Notes: generated from the sequence alone by a model not told the origin. DNA of 64,000 bases from Peristeroidobacter soli (GCF_004138485.1 NZ_RYEV01000005.1:310001-374000), one strand, 5' to 3'; counted from the first letter of the stretch, positions 40,815 to 51,201 are shown. A program made the numbers and translations.

Positions 40815-42995
40815 ATGAGTGACGAGGTCAACATTGAAGTCAACGGCGTGCCGATGAAGGCGCGCAAGGGTCAGATGGTGATCCAGGTGACGGACGCGAA
40901 CGACGTGTACGTGCCGCGTTTCTGTTATCACGAGAAACTGCCGATCGCCGCCAACTGCCGCATGTGCCTGGTGGAAGTGGAGAAGGCGCCGAAGCCGATG
41001 CCGGCGTGCGCGACTCCGGTCGCCGAAGGCATGAAGGTGTTCACGAAGTCCCCGAAAGCCATCGCCGCGCAGCGCGCCGTGATGGAGTTCCTGCTGATCA
41101 ATCATCCGCTCGACTGCCCGATCTGCGATCAGGGCGGCGAATGTGAGTTGCAGGATCTGGCGATGGGCTTCGGTCGTGACATCTCCCGCTACAGCGAGCG
41201 CAAACGCGTCGTCAAAGACAAGAACCTCGGCCCGCTCGTCTCCACCGACATGACCCGCTGCATTCACTGCACCCGCTGCGTGCGTTTCACGCAGGACGTG
41301 CAGGGCTTCCAGGAACTGGGCACGGTGGGCCGCGGCGAAATGACCGAGATCGGCACGTTCATCGAGAAGAGTGTCGATCACGAGCTGTCGGCCAACATCA
41401 TCGATCTGTGTCCGGTCGGCGCGTTGAACAACAAGCCGTACCGTTATCGCGCGCGTGCCTGGGAAATGACTCAGCATCCGCTGATCTCTCCGCACGATGC
41501 CGTCGGCACCAACATCTACGCGCACGTACTGCGTGGTCGCGTGATGCGCATCGTGCCGCGTGCCAACGAGGACGTGAACGAGACCTGGATCGCCGACCGC
41601 GATCGGTTCAGCTACCAGGGCATCTACAGCGACGATCGTCTGCTGAAGCCTTCGATCCGTGAGAACGGCGTGCTGCAGGAAACGGATTGGGAAACGGCGC
41701 TGCAGAAGGTGGCTGAAAAGCTCGGTCGCATCGCCAAACAACATGGCGGCGGACAGATCGGCGCGATTGCTTCGCCGAACTCGACGCTCGAAGAGTTGCA
41801 CCTGCTGGCGCGTGTCACGCGTGGCCTGGGTAGCGCGAACCTCGATCATCGTCTGCGTCGCAGTGACTTCCGCGACGATGCGAGCGATCCGTTGTTCCCC
41901 TCGCTCGGCGTGGCGATTAAAGATCTCGAGACGGCCAACTCGGTGTTGATTGTTGGATCGAACATTCGTAAGGAAGTGCCGCTGCTCGCGCATCGCATCC
42001 GTAAGGCTGCGTTGAAGGGCGGAAAGGTGTCCTTCATCAACGCGCAGCGTTACGACTATCTGTTCCCAGTCGCGGGTTATCTCGCATCGAACGGCATCGG
42101 CTCGCTCGATCATCTGGTGGCTGTGGCCGCGGCTGCGGTCAATGCGAGCGGCAAGCCCGCGCCGGCGTCGATCGCGTCGCTGGTCGGTCAGGCTCAACCG
42201 AACGACACGCACAAGGCCATTGCTCAGCAGCTGAGCGAAGGCGAGCGTCGTTTGATCCTGCTCGGTGCGATCGCTCAGCGCGATCCGGCGTTCGCCGATC
42301 TGCGTCTGGTGGCGAGCGCGCTGGCCGAAGTGACGGGTGCGACACTCGGTTATCTGCCGGAAGGCGGCAATGCCGTCGGCGCGCACATCGTTGGTTTCCT
42401 GCCGGGTCGCACGGTGGGTGGTCAGGCAGTTTCGGCGCCCGGCCTGAATGTCGCCGACATGCTGGCAGCCAAGCTCAAGGCCTACATCGTGTTTGGTGCC
42501 ATCGAGCCCAAGCTCGATATCGCCTCTGATGCGGCGAGTGCCGCGTTTGAAGGCGCGGAGTTCGTCGTCGCGCTGTCGCCGTATTCGACCGCCGCTCAGT
42601 TCGCCGATGTCGTGTTGCCGATCGGCACGTTCGCCGAAACGGCCGGCACGTATGTGAATCTCGAAGGTCGCTGGCAGAGCGTGCCGGGCGCGGCGTCGCC
42701 AGTGGGCGAGGCGCGGCCGGGTTGGAAGGTCCTGCGCGTGCTGGGCAATCTGCTCAACCTGCCGGGCTTCGAATACACCGCGGCCGATCAGGTCACCGCG
42801 GAGATTCGTAAGATCGTCGACGAAGCGGGCGCGTTCACTGCCAAGGCTGCAACTCGTACGTTGCAGGCGAAGACGGCGGGAGCCACGGTCGTGCGCGACG
42901 TTCCGATCTATCAAGTCGATGCGATGGTTCGTCGCTCGGCGGCATTGCAGAACACGCGTGAAGGTCGCGAGACAGTGCGAGGGCAGAACGCGTGA
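40815..42995 (+). CDS. nuoG: NADH-quinone oxidoreductase subunit G
   Basis: 726 residues, the shorter form (E. coli has ~900). The N-terminal ferredoxin domain has [24 protein letters not shown] and [10 protein letters not shown] for clusters N1b, N5 and N4. A molybdopterin-oxidoreductase-like domain without the cofactor follows. The extra N7 cysteine set of E. coli-type NuoG was not seen. Its stop overlaps the GTG start of nuoH. Confidence 0.95.
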   Translation: MSDEVNIEVNGVPMKARKGQMVIQVTDANDVYVPRFCYHEKLPIAANCRMCLVEVEKAPKPMPACATPVAEGMKVFTKSPKAIAAQRAVMEFLLINHPLDCPICDQGGECELQDLAMGFGRDISRYSERKRVVKDKNLGPLVSTDMTRCIHCTRCVRFTQDVQGFQELGTVGRGEMTEIGTFIEKSVDHELSANIIDLCPVGALNNKPYRYRARAWEMTQHPLISPHDAVGTNIYAHVLRGRVMRIVPRANEDVNETWIADRDRFSYQGIYSDDRLLKPSIRENGVLQETDWETALQKVAEKLGRIAKQHGGGQIGAIASPNSTLEELHLLARVTRGLGSANLDHRLRRSDFRDDASDPLFPSLGVAIKDLETANSVLIVGSNIRKEVPLLAHRIRKAALKGGKVSFINAQRYDYLFPVAGYLASNGIGSLDHLVAVAAAAVNASGKPAPASIASLVGQAQPNDTHKAIAQQLSEGERRLILLGAIAQRDPAFADLRLVASALAEVTGATLGYLPEGGNAVGAHIVGFLPGRTVGGQAVSAPGLNVADMLAAKLKAYIVFGAIEPKLDIASDAASAAFEGAEFVVALSPYSTAAQFADVVLPIGTFAETAGTYVNLEGRWQSVPGAASPVGEARPGWKVLRVLGNLLNLPGFEYTAADQVTAEIRKIVDEAGAFTAKAATRTLQAKTAGATVVRDVPIYQVDAMVRRSAALQNTREGRETVRGQNA

Positions 42996-44053
42996 ACGGT
43001 GTTCCTGAGTTTGTAAACACGCTCCTGCCATTCCTGCCGGAATGGATTCGCGCCGTGGTGTTCTACGGCGTGGTCGCGTTGGTTCTGTTCATCAGCGTGA
43101 TTCTGACGATGGCGTTCCTGACGCTGGCCGAGCGTCGGGTCATCGGTTCGATCCAGGCGCGCATCGGTCCGAATCGCGTCGGCCCCGGCGGCTTGCTGCA
43201 GCCGTTCGCGGACGTGTTGAAGCTGATGCTGAAGGAAATCGTCATTCCTTCGTCGTCGAACAAGTTCCTGTTCATCATCGCGCCGCTGCTGGCCGTGATT
43301 CCTGCGCTCGCTGCGTGGGCGGTCGTTCCTCTGTGGCCGGATGGCGCGGTCGCCGACATCAACGCGGGCCTGTTGTATCTGCTCGCGCTGAGCTCTGCCG
43401 GTGTGTACGGCGTGATCCTCGCGGGTTGGGCGACCAACTCGAAATACGCGTTCCTGGGCGCCATGCGCGCCGCCGCGCAGATGGTCGCCTACGAAATCGC
43501 CATGGGCTTCGCGCTCGTCGGCGTCGTGATGGCCGCGGGCTCGCTGAATCTCGGTGACATCATCGAGCGGCAGTCGGGCGGCTACTTCAGCTACTTCTTC
43601 TGGTGGATGATTCCGCTGTTCGTCGTCTATTTCATTTCGGGCGTCGCGGAAACCAACCGCGCGCCGTTCGACGTGGTGGAAGGCGAGTCGGAAATCGTCG
43701 CCGGCTTCCACGTCGAGTACTCGGGCATGGCGTTCGCCGTGTTCTTCGTCGCCGAGTACGTGAACATGATCCTGATTTCGGCGCTGACCTCGATCTTCTT
43801 CTTCGGCGGCTGGCTGTCGCCGTTCGAGGGCTATCCGCTGCCGGGCTTCCTGACCGCGCCGGGCTTCCACTGGCTGTTCCTGAAGCTGTCGTTCTTCCTG
43901 TTCTGTTACCTGTGGTTCCGCGCGACGTTCCCGCGTTATCGCTACGACCAGATCATGCGGCTGGGCTGGAAAGTGTTCATCCCGGTGACCTTGGTATGGC
44001 TCGCGGTGTTGGGCGCGTTCTTCGCCTACGACATCGGGCCCTGGTCCAAGTAA
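42992..44053 (+). CDS. nuoH: NADH-quinone oxidoreductase subunit H
   Basis: 353 residues starting at GTG, with eight predicted TM helices. Signatures are [25 protein letters not shown] and the quinone-tunnel loop [24 protein letters not shown], ending at [15 protein letters not shown]. It joins membrane and peripheral arms and lines the quinone entry. Confidence 0.96.
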   Translation: MNGVPEFVNTLLPFLPEWIRAVVFYGVVALVLFISVILTMAFLTLAERRVIGSIQARIGPNRVGPGGLLQPFADVLKLMLKEIVIPSSSNKFLFIIAPLLAVIPALAAWAVVPLWPDGAVADINAGLLYLLALSSAGVYGVILAGWATNSKYAFLGAMRAAAQMVAYEIAMGFALVGVVMAAGSLNLGDIIERQSGGYFSYFFWWMIPLFVVYFISGVAETNRAPFDVVEGESEIVAGFHVEYSGMAFAVFFVAEYVNMILISALTSIFFFGGWLSPFEGYPLPGFLTAPGFHWLFLKLSFFLFCYLWFRATFPRYRYDQIMRLGWKVFIPVTLVWLAVLGAFFAYDIGPWSK

Positions 44054-44072
44054 GGCGAGCCAAGAGATAGCC

Positions 44073-44564
44073 ATGAAAACGCCTGCCAGTTTTTTCAAGA
44101 CGTTCTTCCTGACCGAGCTCATTGTCGGCCTGTACGTGACGATGCGTCAGTTCGTCGCGCGGCCGAACATCACGGTGCAGTACCCGGAAGAGAAGACTCC
44201 GCAATCGCCTCGCTATCGCGGCCTGCATGCGCAGCGCCGTTATGCGAACGGCCAGGAACGCTGCATCGCCTGCAAGCTGTGTGAAGCGGTGTGCCCGGCG
44301 CTGGCGATCACCATCGAGTCCGATGTCGCGGCCGACGGCACCCGCCGCACCACGCGCTACGACATCGATCTGTTCAAGTGCATCTTCTGCGGCTTCTGCG
44401 AGGAGGCATGTCCGGTCGATGCCATCGTCGAGACGCGCATCCATGAGTACCACATGGAGAATCCCGGCGAGAACATCATGACCAAGGACAAGCTGCTGGC
44501 CATCGGCGATCGCTACGAAGCCATGATCGCGGCCGACAAAGCTGCCGATGCGAGATACCGCTAG
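44073..44564 (+). CDS. nuoI: NADH-quinone oxidoreductase subunit I
   Basis: 163 residues. Two [4Fe-4S] motifs bind N6a and N6b: C64, C67, C70, C74 ([11 protein letters not shown]) and C103, C106, C109, C113 ([11 protein letters not shown]). An amphipathic N-terminal helix contacts the membrane. It relays electrons to NuoB. Confidence 0.97.
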   Translation: MKTPASFFKTFFLTELIVGLYVTMRQFVARPNITVQYPEEKTPQSPRYRGLHAQRRYANGQERCIACKLCEAVCPALAITIESDVAADGTRRTTRYDIDLFKCIFCGFCEEACPVDAIVETRIHEYHMENPGENIMTKDKLLAIGDRYEAMIAADKAADARYR

Positions 44565-44566
44565 TC

Positions 44567-45190
44567 ATGTCCATCACTGAAATTCTTTTCTACGCGTTCT
44601 CCGGCGTGCTGCTGGTGTCGGCCGTCGGTGTCATCACCGCGCGCAACCCGGTGCACGCGGCGTTGTTCCTCGTGTTCTCGTTCTTCAACAGCGCCGTATT
44701 GTGGATGCTGCTGGAAGCGGAGTTCCTCGCCATCGTGCTGGTGCTGGTGTACGTCGGCGCCGTGATGGTGCTGTTCCTGTTCGTGGTGATGATGCTCGAC
44801 ATCAACGTCGCGCAGGTGAAGGAAGGCTTCACGCGCTATGCGCCGCTCGGCATCCTGATCGCGCTGATCGTGGTCGCCGAAATCGGCAGCGTCGTCTGGG
44901 TGAAGAGCCTCGGCCAGGAAGTGACGCCGGTGACGGCGATCGCAGCGGAGCCGGGTTACAGCAACACCGGTGCGCTCGGAGAGCTGCTCTACACCAAATA
45001 TCTGTATCCGTTCGAGCTCGCGGCAGTGATCCTGCTGCTCGCCATCGTGGCCGCGATCGTGCTGACCATGCGTAAACGCGCCGGCCTCAAGCAGCAGGAC
45101 ATTGGCGCGCAGGTGTCGGTGCGTGCTCAGGACCGCGTCCGCATAGTGAAGATGCCTCCCGTGATCGAGGCAGGGGAGAAGCAGTCATGA
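44567..45190 (+). CDS. nuoJ: NADH-quinone oxidoreductase subunit J
   Basis: 207 residues with five TM helices. The conserved [19 protein letters not shown] is TM3, whose pi-bulge helix couples the quinone site to the proton pumps. It starts two bases after nuoI and overlaps nuoK by four bases. Confidence 0.95.
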   Translation: MSITEILFYAFSGVLLVSAVGVITARNPVHAALFLVFSFFNSAVLWMLLEAEFLAIVLVLVYVGAVMVLFLFVVMMLDINVAQVKEGFTRYAPLGILIALIVVAEIGSVVWVKSLGQEVTPVTAIAAEPGYSNTGALGELLYTKYLYPFELAAVILLLAIVAAIVLTMRKRAGLKQQDIGAQVSVRAQDRVRIVKMPPVIEAGEKQS

Positions 45191-45492
45191 TTTCCCTGAA
45201 CTTCGTATTGATGCTGGCGGGCATCCTGTTCGCGCTCAGCGTCGCCGGCATCTTCCTGAACCGGAAGAACGTGATTCTGCTGCTGATGTGCATCGAGCTG
45301 ATGCTGCTGGCGGTGAACTTCAACTTCATCGCGTTCGCGCGCCAGCTGGGCGATCTCGGCGGGCAGGTGTTCGTGTTCTTCATCCTTACGGTCGCGGCCG
45401 CCGAGTCGGCCATCGGTCTGGCCATCCTGGTGGTGCTGTTCCGTGAGCGTAAGAGCATCAACGTCGAGCAGCTCGACACGATGAAAGGTTGA
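45187..45492 (+). CDS. nuoK: NADH-quinone oxidoreductase subunit K
   Basis: 101 residues with three TM helices. The membrane Glu pair of the proton path is present ([13 protein letters not shown] and [11 protein letters not shown]). It starts within the nuoJ stop (ATGA). An 88-base spacer containing a short ORF separates it from nuoL. Confidence 0.95.
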   Translation: MISLNFVLMLAGILFALSVAGIFLNRKNVILLLMCIELMLLAVNFNFIAFARQLGDLGGQVFVFFILTVAAAESAIGLAILVVLFRERKSINVEQLDTMKG

Positions 45493-45500
45493 ACGTTGCG

Positions 45501-45584
45501 ATGACTACTACGGTTATCCCGGCAATGCCCTCGATCAGCACCGCAGTCGTGTCACGACAAAGACAGCGCAGCTTCTACTCATGA
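45501..45584 (+). CDS. Short ORF abutting nuoL start
   Basis: 27 codons (beginning MTTTVIPAMPSISTAVV) fill the nuoK-nuoL spacer. The TGA stop overlaps the nuoL ATG as ATGA. nuoL has no strong ribosome-binding site of its own, so translation through this ORF could drive nuoL by coupling. The peptide has no recognisable features, and a chance frame cannot be excluded. Confidence 0.35.
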   Translation: MTTTVIPAMPSISTAVVSRQRQRSFYS

Positions 45585-47749
45585 TCTCGCAATCCGTACT
45601 CCTGACCATCGTTCTCGCACCGCTGCTGGCGGCCATCCTCGCTGGCATCGCCGGCAAGGTCATCGGTCGCGCCGGTGCTCATACCGTCACCATCGCCGGC
45701 GTCGGCATCGCGTTCGGCCTGTCGGCCTATGTGCTGAAGCTGTTGCTGGTGGACGGCGCGCCCATCGTCAATCAGACCGTCTACACCTGGCTGGTGAGCG
45801 ACGGCATTCGCATGGAAGTCGGCTTCCTGGTCGACAACCTGAGCGCCATGATGATGACGGTGGTGACGTTCGTGTCGCTGTGCGTGCACGTCTACACCAT
45901 CGGCTACATGAAGGACGACCCGGGCTATCAGCGCTTCTTCGCTTATATCTCGCTGTTCACGTTCTCCATGCTCATGCTGGTGATGTCGAACAACTTCATG
46001 CAACTGTTCTTCGGCTGGGAAGCGGTGGGCGTGGTGTCGTACCTGCTGATCGGCTTCTGGTACACGCGCCCCTCGGCGATCTTCGCGAACCTCAAGGCGT
46101 TCCTGGTCAACCGCGTCGGCGACTTCGGCTTCGTGCTCGGCATCGCCGGCGTCGCGTACTACACCGGCTCGCTCGACTACGCGACCGTGTTCAACGCGCG
46201 TGACGCCATCGTCGCCAACACGATGACCATTTTCCCGGGCGTGGAATGGCAGGCGATCACGGTTGTCTGTATCTGCTTGTTCGTCGGCGCGATGGGCAAG
46301 TCGGCGCAGGTGCCGCTGCACGTATGGCTGCCGGACTCGATGGAAGGCCCGACCCCGATCTCGGCGCTGATCCACGCGGCCACCATGGTGACCGCGGGTA
46401 TCTTCATGGTGGCGCGCATGTCGCCGCTGTTCGAGCTCTCTGAAACGGCGTTGTCCTTCGTTCTGGTCATCGGTGCGACGACGGCGTTCTTCATGGGCCT
46501 GCTGGGCCTGGTGAACAACGACATCAAGCGCGTGGTCGCGTACTCGACGCTCTCGCAGCTCGGCTACATGACGGTGGCGCTCGGTGTGTCTGCTTACGCC
46601 GGCGCGCTGTTCCACCTGATGACGCACGCGTTCTTCAAGGCACTGCTGTTCCTGGCCGCGGGCTCGGTGATCATCGGCATGCATCACGAGCAGGACATGC
46701 GGAAGATGGGCGGCCTGAAGAAGTACATGCCCATCACGTACTGGACGTCGGCCATCGGCACGCTCGCGCTGATCGGCTTCCCGGGTACCTCGGGCTTCTT
46801 CTCGAAGGACGCGCTGATCGAAGCGGTGCACGCTTCGCACATTCCGGGCGCGACGTACGCGTACTGGTGCGTGTTCCTCGGTGTGTTCATCACCGCGTTC
46901 TACAGCTTCCGTCTGGTGTTCATGACCTTCCACGGTCCGGAGCGCTTCCGTGAGGGTGCTGCGCACGGCAGTCACGACGATCACGCTGCTCCGCCTGCGG
47001 CCGCCGCAGGCCACGGTCACGATGCGCACGGTCATGGCGCAGTTGTGGCGCATGCCGGCGCGCATGACGATCATCACGCAGCGGTAGGTCATGGCCACGA
47101 CGATCACGCGAAGGCCGGCGATCACGGTGCTGCTCATGGCACCGGCCACGACGATCACGGCCATCACGGCCCGGTCGAGCCGCACGAGTCGCCATGGGTT
47201 GTGACATTGCCGCTGATCCTGCTGGCGATTCCGTCGCTGTTCATCGGCGCGGTCACGATCGGCCCGATGCTGTTCGGCGATTACTTCAATGGCGTGTTGT
47301 TCGTGAGCGAAGAACACAACGTGCTCGGCCACATCGGCGAGGAGTGGCACGGTCCGTTCCAGTTCATCGTGCACGCGATGATGCAGCCGCCGGTGTACCT
47401 GGCGTTCGCAGGCTGGGCGCTGGCGTGGTTCCTGTACGTGAAGCGTCCGGATCTGCCGGCGGTGATCGCGGGCAAGTTCTCCGTGCTCTACAACCTGTTC
47501 GCCAAGAAGTTCTACTTCGACGAGATCTATCAGGCCGTGTTCGCGAAGGGCAGCGTCGGTCTCGGCACCGCGCTGTGGCGCGTGGGTGACGTGGCGATCA
47601 TCGACGGCGCGGCGGTCAATGGCTCGGCGCGGGCGGTCGGCTGGTTGTCGGGCGTCATGCGCCGGCTCCAGTCCGGCTATCTGTATCACTACGCGTTCGC
47701 GATGATCATCGGATTGTCCGTGCTGCTGGCGTGGTATGTGCTGCGGTAA
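45581..47749 (+). CDS. nuoL: NADH-quinone oxidoreductase subunit L, with His-rich insertion
   Basis: 722 residues, longer than the usual 610-680. It is an antiporter-like proton pump: GYMKDDPGYQRFFAY, the Glu in FFGWEAVGVVSYLLIGFW, and Lys/His in the half-helices (VPLHVWLPDSMEGPTPISALIHAATMV region). The lateral HL helix lies at the C-terminus (FAKKFYFDEIYQAVF). Residues 462-535 form an extra segment rich in His, Asp, Gly and Ala, with about 21 histidines, where homologues usually have only a short His stretch. It may bind metal or simply be a flexible loop. Confidence 0.95.
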   Translation: MISQSVLLTIVLAPLLAAILAGIAGKVIGRAGAHTVTIAGVGIAFGLSAYVLKLLLVDGAPIVNQTVYTWLVSDGIRMEVGFLVDNLSAMMMTVVTFVSLCVHVYTIGYMKDDPGYQRFFAYISLFTFSMLMLVMSNNFMQLFFGWEAVGVVSYLLIGFWYTRPSAIFANLKAFLVNRVGDFGFVLGIAGVAYYTGSLDYATVFNARDAIVANTMTIFPGVEWQAITVVCICLFVGAMGKSAQVPLHVWLPDSMEGPTPISALIHAATMVTAGIFMVARMSPLFELSETALSFVLVIGATTAFFMGLLGLVNNDIKRVVAYSTLSQLGYMTVALGVSAYAGALFHLMTHAFFKALLFLAAGSVIIGMHHEQDMRKMGGLKKYMPITYWTSAIGTLALIGFPGTSGFFSKDALIEAVHASHIPGATYAYWCVFLGVFITAFYSFRLVFMTFHGPERFREGAAHGSHDDHAAPPAAAAGHGHDAHGHGAVVAHAGAHDDHHAAVGHGHDDHAKAGDHGAAHGTGHDDHGHHGPVEPHESPWVVTLPLILLAIPSLFIGAVTIGPMLFGDYFNGVLFVSEEHNVLGHIGEEWHGPFQFIVHAMMQPPVYLAFAGWALAWFLYVKRPDLPAVIAGKFSVLYNLFAKKFYFDEIYQAVFAKGSVGLGTALWRVGDVAIIDGAAVNGSARAVGWLSGVMRRLQSGYLYHYAFAMIIGLSVLLAWYVLR

Positions 47750-47768
47750 TTCAAAGTAAGAACCCGAT

Positions 47769-49304
47769 ATGTCGACGATTACCTGGCCCATTCTCAGTGT
47801 CTTGATGTGGCTGCCCATCGCCGGTGGCGTGGCCATGATCCTGCTCGGCGACAAGAGCATCGCGCTCGGTCGCTGGGTCGCGCTCATCACCACCGCCGTC
47901 ACGTTCGGCATCTCGACGCTGTTGTGGACGAACTTCGATACCACGACCGCGGCGATGCAGTTCGTCGAGGAGCGCACCTGGATTCCTTTCTTCAACTCGT
48001 ACTACGCGCTCGGCGTGGACGGCTTTGCGATGCCGCTGATCGTGCTGACGGCGTTCATCACGCCGCTGGTCGTGATCGCCGGCTGGAGCGTGATCGACAA
48101 GCGCCCGGCGCAGTACTATGCGGCGTTCCTGATCCTCGAAGGCCTGATGATCGGCGTGTTCTCGGCGCTCGATGCGTTGCTGTTCTACGTGCTGTGGGAA
48201 GCGATGCTGATCCCGATGTTCATCATCATCGGCATCTGGGGCGGACCGCGCCGGGTGTACGCGACGATCAAGTTCTTCCTGTACACGTTCCTCGGCTCGG
48301 TGCTGATGCTGGTGTCGTTGATCTACATGTATCTGCAGACCTGCGACGCCGGTCAGTGCAGCTACGCGATCGCCGAGTTCCAGCGCCTGCCGCTGGGCCT
48401 GAACGAGCAACTGTTCATTTTCGTCGCGTTCCTCGCCGCGTTCGCGGTGAAGGTGCCGATGTGGCCGGTGCACACCTGGTTGCCGGACGCGCACGTGGAA
48501 GCGCCCACCGGCGGCTCGGTGATCCTCGCGGCCATCATGCTGAAGATGGGCGGCTACGGCTTCCTGCGCTTCTCGCTACCGATCACCCCGGACGCGAGCG
48601 ACACGCTCGACTGGCTGGTGATCTCGCTGTCGCTGATCGGCGTGGTGTACATCGGCTTCGTCGCCCTCGTGCAGAACGACATGAAGAAGCTGATTGCGTA
48701 TTCGTCGATCGCGCACATGGGCTTCGTCACGCTCGGCTCGTTCCTCACGTTCGAACTGATGCGCGTGAATTCCGGTGACACGACCGGCGCCGCGATGGGT
48801 ATCGATGGCGCGATGGTGCAGATGATTTCGCACGGCCTGATCTCGGGCGCGATGTTCTTCTGCGTCGGCGTGCTCTACGACCGCGTGCACAGTCGTGAGA
48901 TCAGCGCATACGGCGGTGTCGTGAACACGATGCCGATCTTCGCGGCGTTCATGGTGCTGTTCGGCATGGCGAATTCCGGCTTGCCCGCGACCTCCGGCTT
49001 CGTCGGCGAATTCCTGGTCATCCTCGCCAGCTTCCGTGCCGACTTCTGGTACGCGTTCCTGGCCGGCCTGACGCTGATCCTCGGCGCCGCGTACACGCTG
49101 TGGCTCGTCAAGCGTGTCGTCTTCGGTCCCGTGGCCAACCATCATGTCGCCGAGCTGACCGATGTGAACGGTCGCGAACTGCTCGTGCTCGGCGTGCTGG
49201 CACTGGCCGTACTCGGCCTGGGCCTGTGGCCCGCGCCCCTGCTGGACGTGATGCGCCCCACGGTGGAAAACCTGGTGCAGCAGATCACGGTCTCCAAGCT
49301 CTGA
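47769..49304 (+). CDS. nuoM: NADH-quinone oxidoreductase subunit M
   Basis: 511 residues with ~14 TM helices. The antiporter signature has a Glu in YVLWEAMLIPMFIIIGIWGG and Lys/His in AFAVKVPMWPVHTWLPDAHVEAP. NDMKKLIAYSSIAHMGF is the conserved broken-helix segment. It is one of three proton-pump subunits. It starts 19 bases after nuoL. Confidence 0.96.
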   Translation: MSTITWPILSVLMWLPIAGGVAMILLGDKSIALGRWVALITTAVTFGISTLLWTNFDTTTAAMQFVEERTWIPFFNSYYALGVDGFAMPLIVLTAFITPLVVIAGWSVIDKRPAQYYAAFLILEGLMIGVFSALDALLFYVLWEAMLIPMFIIIGIWGGPRRVYATIKFFLYTFLGSVLMLVSLIYMYLQTCDAGQCSYAIAEFQRLPLGLNEQLFIFVAFLAAFAVKVPMWPVHTWLPDAHVEAPTGGSVILAAIMLKMGGYGFLRFSLPITPDASDTLDWLVISLSLIGVVYIGFVALVQNDMKKLIAYSSIAHMGFVTLGSFLTFELMRVNSGDTTGAAMGIDGAMVQMISHGLISGAMFFCVGVLYDRVHSREISAYGGVVNTMPIFAAFMVLFGMANSGLPATSGFVGEFLVILASFRADFWYAFLAGLTLILGAAYTLWLVKRVVFGPVANHHVAELTDVNGRELLVLGVLALAVLGLGLWPAPLLDVMRPTVENLVQQITVSKL

Positions 49305-49371
49305 ACCTATCGAGCGTAAGGCGATAAACCGCAAGCCGAACAAGTCGACTACCCTGACCGAAACGATTCGG

Positions 49372-49443
49372 ATGATCGCAAGACCAACTCAATCGGGATT
49401 CGTCGTCAACGGTGTCAAGACTTGGGTCGTAAGAGACAAGTAG
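49372..49443 (+). CDS. Short ORF abutting nuoN start
   Basis: 23 codons (beginning MIARPTQSGFVVNGVK) in the 139-base nuoM-nuoN spacer. Its TAG stop is immediately followed by the nuoN ATG (TAGATG). Only a weak AGAGA lies before nuoN. The same arrangement as the ORF before nuoL, but with unrelated peptide sequence, suggests a coupling role rather than a functional peptide. Confidence 0.35.
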   Translation: MIARPTQSGFVVNGVKTWVVRDK

Positions 49444-50886
49444 ATGGAAGCAGTAGTAACAAACTTTGGTATGCAGGCCGCGGCGGCAGAAATCTTCCTG
49501 CTGACGGCGATCTGCGTGATCCTGCTGGTCGATGTGTTCCTGGACGACAGCAAGCGCTGGCTCACCTACGGACTCACGATGGTGACGCTGGCGGGTTGCG
49601 CGTTCGTCACCTGGCATTACTCGGTCGACAGTCGCGTCACCGCGTTCGACGGCATGTTCATCGCCGATCCGATGGGCGACGTGCTGAAGCTGTTCACTTA
49701 TGGAACGGTCGCTGTGTCGTTGCTGTACTCGCGCGAGTACCTGCAGCGCCATGGTCTGTTCCGCGGTGAGTTCTTCATCCTGGCGCTGGTCGCGATGCTC
49801 GGCGTGATGGTGATGGTCTCCGCCGGCAGCCTGCTGACCGTGTATCTGGGCGTCGAGTTGTTGTCGCTGTCGCTGTACGCGATGGTGGCGTTCGATCGCG
49901 ACTCGGGCGTCGCGGCCGAGTCGGCCATGAAGTACTTCGTGCTCGGCGCGATCGCGTCCGGCTGTTTGCTGTACGGCTTCTCGATTCTCTACGGCGTCGC
50001 CGGCACGTTGCAGCTCGACGAGCTGGCGGTGGCGGTGCGCGAAGTAGGGGCAGGCAACCTCGGCCTGATCTTCGGCCTGACGTTCGTGATCGTCGGCATC
50101 GCGTTCAAGTTCGGCGCCGTGCCGTTCCACATGTGGGTGCCCGACGTTTATCACGGCGCTCCGACGCCGGTGACGTTGTTCATCGGCTCGGCGCCGAAGA
50201 TCGCGTCGTTCGTGCTCGCCATCCGCGTGCTCGCCGAAGGCCTCGATGCGATGGTCGCGAGCTGGCAGCACATGCTGATCGCAATCGCCGTCGCATCGAT
50301 GATCGTCGGCAACGTGGTCGCGATCGCACAGACCAACCTGAAGCGCATGCTGGCGTATTCGACCATCTCGCACGTCGGCTTCATTCTGCTCGGCATCCTC
50401 GCCGGCACGACCGACGGCTATCGCGCCTCGATGTTCTACACGCTGACCTACGTGATCATGTCGGTCGGCTCGTTCGGCATGATCCTGCTGCTGTCGCGCG
50501 AAGGCTTTGAAGGCGACCAGCTCGAGGACTTCAAAGGCCTGGCTCGCAAGAGCCCCTGGTTCGCCGCGGTCATGATGATGCTGATGTTCAGCACCGCCGG
50601 CGTGCCTCCGTTCGTCGGCTTCTGGGCGAAGCTCGCCGTGCTCGGCGCGGTGGTGAACGTGGGCCTGAGCTGGCTGGCTGCGGTGTCCGTGCTGCTGTCA
50701 GTAGTGGCGGCGTACTACTACCTGCGCATCATCAAGCTCATGTACTTCGATGAGCCGTCCGATACCTACAGCATCGAAGCCGGTGGCACGCTACGCGCCG
50801 TATTGAGCGCCAACGGCGTCGCCGTGCTGGCCCTCGGCATTTTCCCGTCGGTATTGCTGGATCTTTGCGCTCGCGTATTGCCGTGA
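49444..50886 (+). CDS. nuoN: NADH-quinone oxidoreductase subunit N
   Basis: 480 residues, the third antiporter-like subunit. Signatures are LGVELLSLSLYAMVAFDRDS, FKFGAVPFHMWVPDVYHGAPTPV, NLKRMLAYSTISHVGFILLG and FSTAGVPPFVGFWAKLAVL. It is the last gene of the complex I operon and is followed by a strong terminator. Confidence 0.96.
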   Translation: MEAVVTNFGMQAAAAEIFLLTAICVILLVDVFLDDSKRWLTYGLTMVTLAGCAFVTWHYSVDSRVTAFDGMFIADPMGDVLKLFTYGTVAVSLLYSREYLQRHGLFRGEFFILALVAMLGVMVMVSAGSLLTVYLGVELLSLSLYAMVAFDRDSGVAAESAMKYFVLGAIASGCLLYGFSILYGVAGTLQLDELAVAVREVGAGNLGLIFGLTFVIVGIAFKFGAVPFHMWVPDVYHGAPTPVTLFIGSAPKIASFVLAIRVLAEGLDAMVASWQHMLIAIAVASMIVGNVVAIAQTNLKRMLAYSTISHVGFILLGILAGTTDGYRASMFYTLTYVIMSVGSFGMILLLSREGFEGDQLEDFKGLARKSPWFAAVMMMLMFSTAGVPPFVGFWAKLAVLGAVVNVGLSWLAAVSVLLSVVAAYYYLRIIKLMYFDEPSDTYSIEAGGTLRAVLSANGVAVLALGIFPSVLLDLCARVLP

Positions 50887-50901
50887 GGCGGGCCCCTTGA
50901 A

Positions 50902-50948
50902 AAACGCCGCCGTCGACTTCATTTACAGAATTCGACGGTGAGGCGTTT
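50902..50948 (+). terminator. Terminator of the nuo operon
   Basis: AAACGCC plus CCGTCGA pair with TCGACGG plus GGCGTTT around a 15-base loop, a two-part stem of 14 bp with small bulges. It ends in a TTT run 16 bases after the nuoN stop. Confidence 0.65.
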
Positions 50949-50988
50949 CACGCTGATTTCTCTAAGATTTCTCGGCTGATTATTTAGC

Positions 50989-51018
50989 TTGTAATGTTCA
51001 CGATAGGGCGCTTACAAT
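50989..51018 (+). promoter_or_regulatory. Promoter of tRNA-fMet
   Basis: TTGTAA (50989-50994) and TACAAT (51013-51018) are separated by 18 bases. Directly downstream, GCGCGCCCTCC resembles a GC-rich stringent-type discriminator. The tRNA begins at 51033. Confidence 0.6.
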
Positions 51019-51032
51019 GCGCGCCCTCCTGT

Positions 51033-51109
51033 TGCGGGGTGGAGCAGTCTGGCAGCTCGTCGGGCTCATAACCCGAAGGTCGCAGGTTCAAATCCTGCCC
51101 CCGCTACCA
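51033..51109 (+). tRNA. Initiator tRNA-fMet (CAT)
   Basis: 77 nt, with anticodon CAT at 51067-51069. Initiator hallmarks are an unpaired first position (T1 opposite T72 in TGCGGGG/CCCCGCT), and three G-C pairs at the base of the anticodon stem (GGG CTCATAA CCC). CCA is encoded. In related genomes this tRNA sits between nuoN and rimP-nusA-infB. Here the 3' end is the left repeat of an integrated unit. Confidence 0.96.
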
Positions 51110-51170
51110 ACCTGGCTTTCCAGGTTGATTCATGTACCCAGGCTCCAATTCACCTCTGGGTACGGCGGCT
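51099..51170 (+). repeat. Direct repeat, left copy (attL-like), overlaps tRNA-fMet 3' end
   Basis: 72 bases beginning with the last 11 of the tRNA (CCCCGCTACCA). They continue through two small hairpins (AACCTGG-CTTT-CCAGGTT and TACCCAG/CTGGGTA). The same sequence recurs at 52335-52406 with one mismatch (A/C at position 30). A tRNA 3'-end duplication is the classic footprint of integrase-mediated insertion. Confidence 0.85.
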
Positions 51171-51201
51171 CTGACGAGTTCATCCGTCAGTCGCGCCTTC
51201 C

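Noticed and set aside
40521-43031. 836-codon minus-strand frame opposite nuoG, and similar frames opposite nuoL, nuoD and dnaK
   Set aside because: Same antisense artefact. No ribosome-binding sites or protein families are seen.
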